Source: Planctomycetales bacterium
GTDB lineage: Bacteria > Planctomycetota > SBBH01
Assembly: GCA_005239795.1 (NCBI GenBank)
Contig: SBBH01000131.1
Coordinates: 1-10,138 of the forward strand
DNA length: 10,138 nt
Direction: 5' to 3'
Shown: positions 5,713-10,138 of the stretch, one piece after another
Layout: every line of letters starts with the position of its first letter
Numbering within the stretch: the first letter of the stretch is position 1
Program-made: the position numbers and the translations under genes
Notes under the pieces: generated by a model
Databases searched by the model: none
Told to the model about the DNA's origin: nothing
The model's input: only the letters and a program-made list of their open reading frames with translations

Positions 5713-8700
5713 CAGGTCTGGGACTCCGAAATCCCTATCTGGTCGTCGTTTTCGCGCTCCTCCTTGTGGTCTTGGGGAGCGTCTCCTACAGCCTGCTTCC
5801 CAATGACTTGCTTCCGATCTTCAAGACCCCCGCCGTCCAGGTCCTGACGCTCTATCCCGGGATGCCGGTGGAAGTGATGGAGAAGGATATCACCTCCCGG
5901 ATCTCGCGCTGGACGGGTCAATCCAACGGGATGGTCTCACAGGAATCGAAGACACTCACGGGAGTCTCAGTGGTGAGAGATTTTTTCGGGGAGGATGTCG
6001 ATCCCAACTCCGCCCTGAGCCAGGTCACGAGCCTGGCGATGTCGGACCTCTACTACCTGCCGCCCGGCACGGTCCCGCCGATGGTGATGCCGTACGACCC
6101 GACGGCGAGCTTGCCGCTCTGCCTTCTGGCCGTCTCCAGTCCCCGGTTCAACGAGACGGAGCTCTACGACATCGCCTATTTCGACCTCCGGAACCGCCTC
6201 TCCGGCATCCCCGGTGTCATCGCGCCGGCCGTCTTCGGCGGGAAGATCCGCCGGATCCTGATCCACGGCGATCCGGACCGTATGCGCGCGCGTGACCTTT
6301 CCCTCATGGATCTCGCGAATGCCGTCCAGAAGTACAACGTCATGATCCCCTTGGGGAGCATGAAGATCGGCGAGCGGGATTTCCAGTTCGACATCAATGG
6401 CATGGTCACACGGGTGGAGGAGCTCAATGACGTCGTGGTGAAGTTCGATGGCGGCAAGCCGATCTTCCTGCGCGACGTCGCCGAAGCGAAGGACACGAGC
6501 CAGATCCAGACGAACATCGTGCGCGTAGACCAGAAGCGCCAGCTCTATGTCCCGATCTACCGCCAGCCAGGATCGAACACCATCCGCGTCGTCGACGCTG
6601 TCAAGGAGGCGTTGCCCCAGATCCAATCCCGCATGCCGGAGGGGATCGATTTTTCGGTCGTCATGGACCAGTCGGTCTATGTCCGCAAGGCGATCGAGAG
6701 CCTCCTCCACGAAGGGGTCTTGGGCGCGCTCCTGGCGGGGGTGATGGTGCTCGTTTTCTTGGGAAGCTTCCGCTCGACCCTGATCATCTTCACGGCGATA
6801 CCGCTTTCGATCCTCGCGGCTTTTCTGGGGCTTTATGCCACGCGCAACACCGTGAACGCCATGACGCTCGGAGGGCTGGCCTTGGCGGTGGGGCGCCTGG
6901 TGGATGACGCGATCGTCGTTCTCGAGAACGTCCACCGGCATCTGCGGATGGGGAAGAAACCGGCCGATGCCGCCCTGGACGGGACCCGGGAGGTGGGGAT
7001 GCCGGTCCTGGTGGCGACGCTCACGACGATCGTCGTCTTCACGCCGGTCGTCTTCCTGTCGGGGCTTGGCCGGTTTCTTTTCACGCCGCTTGCCCTTGCC
7101 GTGACCTTTTCCATGGTCGCTTCCTACGTCGTCGCGATCTTCCTGGTCCCGGCCGCCTGCTCCCGGCTCCTGGCGGGGGCCCACCGGCTGACCCGGTGGG
7201 AGGGGGCGAGCGAGCGCCATTCGGAGGCGCTCGCCGGCGCCTACCGCCGGTTTCTCGCGGCGGCTCTGGCTAGGCCCGTTCTTGTGATCCTGGCTTGCGC
7301 GGGGCTCGTGGTGGGGTCGCTGGGGCTCTACCCGTGGATCGGGAAAGAGCTTTTTCCCGCTGTGGACGCGGGGCAGTTCTCAGTCCGGGTCCGAGCCCCT
7401 TCGGGAACGCGCCTCGAGACGACTGAGAAATTGCTCGCCGGTGTGGAGGAGGCGATCGCCCAGCGGATCCCCGCCCATGATCTTAAAAAACTGATCACCA
7501 ATATCGGCATCCTCTTGGATTGGCCGGCCGCCTACACGCCGAATGCCGGCCCCATGGATGCCTTCGTCCTCGTCCAGCTCGCCGAGGGGCGCACTCGGAG
7601 CGCCCAGGAGTACGCCGATCTCTTGCGGCGGGATCTCGCCGCGGAATTCCCGGAGCTCGAGTTTTCTTACGACACGGGAGGGCTCGTCACCGCGGCCCTG
7701 AATTTCGGGCTTCCCTCCCCGATCAACATCCAGGTCGAGGGGAACAAGCTCGAGGTCTCACGCGCGCTTGCCGAGCGGATCCGGGACCTCGTATCGGGCG
7801 TCCCGGGGACGGCGGACGTGCGGATCGAGCAGCGGCTCGACTATCCGCTGGCGCGCGTGGAGGTCGACCGCACCAAGGCGGCTTACCTGGGGCTCTCCCA
7901 GGCCGATATCGTGAAGAACACGGTCTCCGCGATGAACTCCTCCGTCACCTTCGCACCCGCCTTCTGGATCGATCCCAAGAACGGCAACCATTATTTCATC
8001 GGCGCCCAGTACGCCGAGAAGGACCTGGTGTCGCTCGATACGATCCGGGACGTCCCGATCACGAGCATGAACCAGTCCGAGGCGATTCCCCTGCGGGCCG
8101 TGGCGGACCTCTCGGTGGTGACAGGGCCCAGCCAGATCAACCATTTTCGGTTGAACCGTGTGATCGATGTCTATGCCAACGTCCGGGGGCGCGACGTCGG
8201 GTCGGTTTCTGGCGAGATCGACCGGAAACTCGCCGCGTTGCGATCCGAGATACAGGACGACCCGGCCTACAAGGGGTACCGATTCGAGATGCGCGGAGAG
8301 GTGAAGAGCCTGAAGGAATCGTTCGCGAGCCTGGGATTCGGCCTGGCGCTCGCGGCCGTGCTTGTCTATCTGGTGCTCGTGGCGCAGTTCCGATCATTCC
8401 TGGACCCCTTCCTCGTGATGATGGCCGTCCCCGCGGGAATCATCGGGGTCCTGGGGATTCTTTGGGGGACCGGCACGACCTTGAACATCCAGTCGCTCCT
8501 GGGAGTGATCTTCATGGTCGGGATCTCGGTTTCCAACAGCGTTCTTCTCGTGGAGTTCGCCAACCGCCTGCGCGGCGAAGGGAGGCCGTTCCTGGACGCG
8601 GTCCTCGACGCGAGCGCCATCCGCCTAAGGCCAATCCTCATGACCTCGATCGCGGCGATCCTGGGGCTTCTCCCGATGGCGTTCGGGATGGGGCGGGGGA

Positions 8701-8825
8701 GCGAGGCGAACGTTCCCCTGGCCCGCGCCGTGATCGGAGGGCTTTCCGCTTCGACAGTCCTGACGCTGTTCCTGGTGCCTGCCCTCTACACGATCCTTAA
8801 GCGAAAGGAGTCGACGCATGCGTAG
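5709..8825 (+). CDS. RND-superfamily efflux permease (AcrB/HAE1-like)
   Basis: At 1038 residues this is a full-length proton-driven inner-membrane pump subunit. Twelve transmembrane helices are visible: one near residues 10-29, five between 333 and 483, one at 522-544, and five between 871 and 1028. The two large periplasmic porter/docking loops (about 30-332 and 545-870) lie between. TM4 carries AVGRLVDDAIVVLEN (393-407) with the Asp399-Asp400 proton-relay pair of drug-type pumps, not the DG of CzcA-type metal pumps. TM11 carries IRLRPILMTS (971-980) with Arg972 and Thr979, equivalent to AcrB Arg971 and Thr978. In TM10 the relay lysine of AcrB (Lys940) is replaced by Ser942 (GISVSNSVLLVEF). 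Substrate is unknown. A GAGGT six bases before ATG 5709 is the ribosome binding site; the start overlaps the anti-sigma stop by ATGA, and the end overlaps the adaptor start by 8 bases. Confidence 0.95.
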   Translation: MTGLGLRNPYLVVVFALLLVVLGSVSYSLLPNDLLPIFKTPAVQVLTLYPGMPVEVMEKDITSRISRWTGQSNGMVSQESKTLTGVSVVRDFFGEDVDPNSALSQVTSLAMSDLYYLPPGTVPPMVMPYDPTASLPLCLLAVSSPRFNETELYDIAYFDLRNRLSGIPGVIAPAVFGGKIRRILIHGDPDRMRARDLSLMDLANAVQKYNVMIPLGSMKIGERDFQFDINGMVTRVEELNDVVVKFDGGKPIFLRDVAEAKDTSQIQTNIVRVDQKRQLYVPIYRQPGSNTIRVVDAVKEALPQIQSRMPEGIDFSVVMDQSVYVRKAIESLLHEGVLGALLAGVMVLVFLGSFRSTLIIFTAIPLSILAAFLGLYATRNTVNAMTLGGLALAVGRLVDDAIVVLENVHRHLRMGKKPADAALDGTREVGMPVLVATLTTIVVFTPVVFLSGLGRFLFTPLALAVTFSMVASYVVAIFLVPAACSRLLAGAHRLTRWEGASERHSEALAGAYRRFLAAALARPVLVILACAGLVVGSLGLYPWIGKELFPAVDAGQFSVRVRAPSGTRLETTEKLLAGVEEAIAQRIPAHDLKKLITNIGILLDWPAAYTPNAGPMDAFVLVQLAEGRTRSAQEYADLLRRDLAAEFPELEFSYDTGGLVTAALNFGLPSPINIQVEGNKLEVSRALAERIRDLVSGVPGTADVRIEQRLDYPLARVEVDRTKAAYLGLSQADIVKNTVSAMNSSVTFAPAFWIDPKNGNHYFIGAQYAEKDLVSLDTIRDVPITSMNQSEAIPLRAVADLSVVTGPSQINHFRLNRVIDVYANVRGRDVGSVSGEIDRKLAALRSEIQDDPAYKGYRFEMRGEVKSLKESFASLGFGLALAAVLVYLVLVAQFRSFLDPFLVMMAVPAGIIGVLGILWGTGTTLNIQSLLGVIFMVGISVSNSVLLVEFANRLRGEGRPFLDAVLDASAIRLRPILMTSIAAILGLLPMAFGMGRGSEANVPLARAVIGGLSASTVLTLFLVPALYTILKRKESTHA
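8804..8810 (+). promoter_or_regulatory. Ribosome binding site of the adaptor gene inside the permease gene
   Basis: AAAGGAG within the last codons of the permease gene ends seven bases before ATG 8818, and supports the start that overlaps the permease stop by eight bases. Confidence 0.7.
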
Positions 8826-9885
8826 GTGGCTTTTCTTTCTAGTTGTGCTAGTTGTGCTGGCGGTGCCGGCGTGGTGCGCAGAGGCCGCAGAAGGCAAGAC
8901 CCTTGAGGCGGTCCGTCCGAAGCGGGAGGATCTCATCCGCCGGACGAAGCTTCCGGGGAGCATCGAGCCGTGGGAGCAGGCGGTGCTTTACGCGCGTGCG
9001 ACCGGATACCTGAAGGAGATCCGGGTCGATCGCGGGGATGCCGTCAAGGCTGGCGATGTGATCGCGGTTCTCGAGATCCCGGAAATGGCGGGGGACTTGC
9101 AGAAGGTTAAGGCGGAGCTTTCGGCTATGGAAGCGGAGACACGGCTGCAATCGGTTCTCGCCGAGTACCAGAAGGGAGCCCAGGCGCGCGATCCGGGCGC
9201 GGTCAGCCGCCAGGAGATCGAAATGTCCCAGGCGAAGGCGACGGCCGCCGACGCCCGGCGCGACGCGGCGCGCGCGGCCGTGGCGCGCCTCGAGGCTTTG
9301 GCGGCCTTGGCCGAGGTGAAAGCTCCCTTCGATGGGGTTGTTGCCGAGCGGAAAATCTCTCCCGGGGCGCTGGTTTCAGCCGGCGCCACCATGATCGCGC
9401 TCCTCGTCCAGTCGGATCGTCTGCGGGTTCTCGTCGACATCCCGGACGTGGAGGTGCGCCACCTCAAGGTCGCAAACGCCGCGAAGGTGTCGATCGCTTC
9501 CCTGGGCCTCTCGGTGGAAGGGAAGGTGGGGCGGGTTTCGGGGCGTCTGGACGGCGCGACGCGGACCCAGCGGATCGAGGTGGACCTGGACAATAAGGAG
9601 GGAAGAATCACGCCGGGCCTGTACGCGGACGTTGTGTTGGATCTTGAAATGCATCCCCAGGCGGTTGTCATTCCCGCCGGAGCGGTTCTTAAAAAGTCGG
9701 TCATGGTTCTCGTCCCCGAGGGAAGCGCCTACGTCGCCAGAAAGCGCGACGTCAAGGCGGGTGTGAGCGACGGGATCGTAACGGAGATCCTAGAAGGGCT
9801 GTCCGGGGATGAGATCCTCGCCGCCAATCCCAATTCCGTTTCCGACGGCGAGGCGGTCGTGGGACTTAAGGAAAAATCGTGGTGA
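8818..9885 (+). CDS. Periplasmic adaptor (membrane fusion protein) of the RND pump
   Basis: A 355-residue HlyD/AcrA-type adaptor that joins the permease to the outer-membrane channel. It has an N-terminal signal (MRRW, then a Leu/Val-rich core, with VPAWCAEA near 16-23). A Cys at 20 is present, but VPAWC is not a good lipobox, so the protein may stay anchored or be cleaved by signal peptidase I. The lipoyl half-motifs are YARATGYLKEIRVDRGDAVKAGD (58-80) and APFDGVVAERKISPGALV (169-186). Between them lies an alpha-hairpin coiled coil (about 89-167) with GAVSRQEIE (127-135) near its tip, where adaptors contact TolC-like channels. A beta-barrel (about 199-275) and membrane-proximal domain follow. 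Gene order is permease-adaptor-channel, not the commoner adaptor-permease. The start is supported by a good ribosome binding site. Confidence 0.93.
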   Translation: MRRWLFFLVVLVVLAVPAWCAEAAEGKTLEAVRPKREDLIRRTKLPGSIEPWEQAVLYARATGYLKEIRVDRGDAVKAGDVIAVLEIPEMAGDLQKVKAELSAMEAETRLQSVLAEYQKGAQARDPGAVSRQEIEMSQAKATAADARRDAARAAVARLEALAALAEVKAPFDGVVAERKISPGALVSAGATMIALLVQSDRLRVLVDIPDVEVRHLKVANAAKVSIASLGLSVEGKVGRVSGRLDGATRTQRIEVDLDNKEGRITPGLYADVVLDLEMHPQAVVIPAGAVLKKSVMVLVPEGSAYVARKRDVKAGVSDGIVTEILEGLSGDEILAANPNSVSDGEAVVGLKEKSW

Positions 9886-10138
9886 GAATGAGAAGATCAG
9901 TTGTTTTACTTTTGTGTGTCGGAGCCCTTTCTGGGTGCGCGGGGCGCCCCCCGAAGCCCGACCTCCCGAGCGCCCGGATGACTGGGGTCCCGGCTGATCC
10001 TGTCGGGACCTTTCTTCCGGCGTCCCCGACGGCGCCTCTTGTCGAGGGGAAGAGGCTTCCGATCAACCTGGCCACGGCGCTTAAAACCGCCGCCGCCGAC
10101 AGTCTTGAGATCGCCGAGGCGCGCGCGCGCCACGCCCA
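9882..10138 (+). CDS. TolC/NodT-type outer-membrane efflux lipoprotein (5' part, cut by window end)
   Basis: The frame is open from 9882 to the window end (85 codons and 2 bases). It begins with basic residues, then VVLLLCVGALSGC, a lipoprotein signal with lipobox LSGC; the lipidated Cys is residue 19 counted from the GTG. A proline-rich linker of about 40 residues follows, then INLATALKTAAADSLEIAEARARHA, which matches the first helix of the outer-membrane efflux protein repeat (x-L-x-x-A-L-x-x-A...L-x-x-A-x-A). It should be the outer-membrane exit duct of the pump. GTG 9882 is preferred: AAGGA (9868-9872) lies nine bases upstream and the start overlaps the adaptor stop as GTGA, like its neighbours. 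ATG 9888 is the alternative. The C-terminal ~80% is outside the window, so integrity is unknown. Confidence 0.82.
   Translation, partial: MRMRRSVVLLLCVGALSGCAGRPPKPDLPSARMTGVPADPVGTFLPASPTAPLVEGKRLPINLATALKTAAADSLEIAEARARHA

Noticed and set aside
5967..7220. 417-residue open frame antisense to the RND permease
   Set aside because: It lies opposite a strongly conserved permease, is extremely rich in Arg, Asp and His, and has no domain pattern; such frames arise by chance opposite GC-rich codons.
7520..8800. 426-residue plus-strand frame inside the permease gene
   Set aside because: It is an out-of-frame reading of the permease, Arg/Gly/Pro-rich with no recognisable motif. The permease frame keeps TM8-TM12 motifs throughout this stretch.
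5709..8825. Metal (CzcA/HME-type) efflux pump
   Set aside because: TM4 has VDDAIVVLEN, the drug-type Asp-Asp motif, not the VDGAVVMVEN type of CzcA-like pumps. ECF control alone is not enough to call it a metal pump.

Overview
The window is GC-rich, densely coded bacterial DNA. It suggests a Gram-negative bacterium: there is a signal-peptide-bearing beta-barrel porin, a complete inner-membrane RND pump with its periplasmic adaptor, and the start of an outer-membrane lipoprotein channel. TruD together with a Porin_O_P-type porin and a zinc-finger anti-sigma factor would fit an uncultured deltaproteobacterial or Nitrospirota-like lineage, but this is only an impression; no rRNA or other marker is present.

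Left part (1-2962). The window opens with the last 35 codons of an unidentified gene. An AT-rich 101-base gap carrying a perfect TATAAT hexamer follows, then a class I SAM-dependent methyltransferase (210-992). Convergent to it is a minus-strand two-gene unit: a 62-residue helical protein (1489-1677) and a minimal nucleotidyltransferase (1004-1492), overlapping by ATGA, with the layout of a toxin-antitoxin-like pair. Divergent from that pair is truD (GTG at 1751), the tRNA uridine-13 pseudouridine synthase. Both divergent genes have a -10-like hexamer only 6-7 bases before the start codon, so leaderless transcripts are possible.

Right part (3052-10138). A Porin_O_P-type outer-membrane porin with its own good ribosome binding site is followed after 43 bases by a five-gene run: ECF sigma factor, membrane anti-sigma factor with an HxxxCxxC zinc finger, RND efflux permease, membrane-fusion adaptor, and a TolC/NodT-type outer-membrane lipoprotein cut by the window end. 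Successive genes overlap by ATGA, ATGA, 8 bases and probably GTGA, so they look like one translationally coupled operon.

Inferred working model: the anti-sigma factor senses an envelope signal through its Cys/His-containing periplasmic domain and releases the ECF factor, which transcribes its own operon and perhaps the porin. The product would be a tripartite envelope-spanning pump. The permease has the Asp-Asp proton-relay motif of drug-type (HAE1-like) pumps rather than the metal-type CzcA motif, but has serine where AcrB has its essential relay lysine. The inducing signal and the substrate cannot be read from the sequence. There is no CRISPR array, tRNA, rRNA or intact mobile element, and no gene-free stretch longer than about 100 bases.
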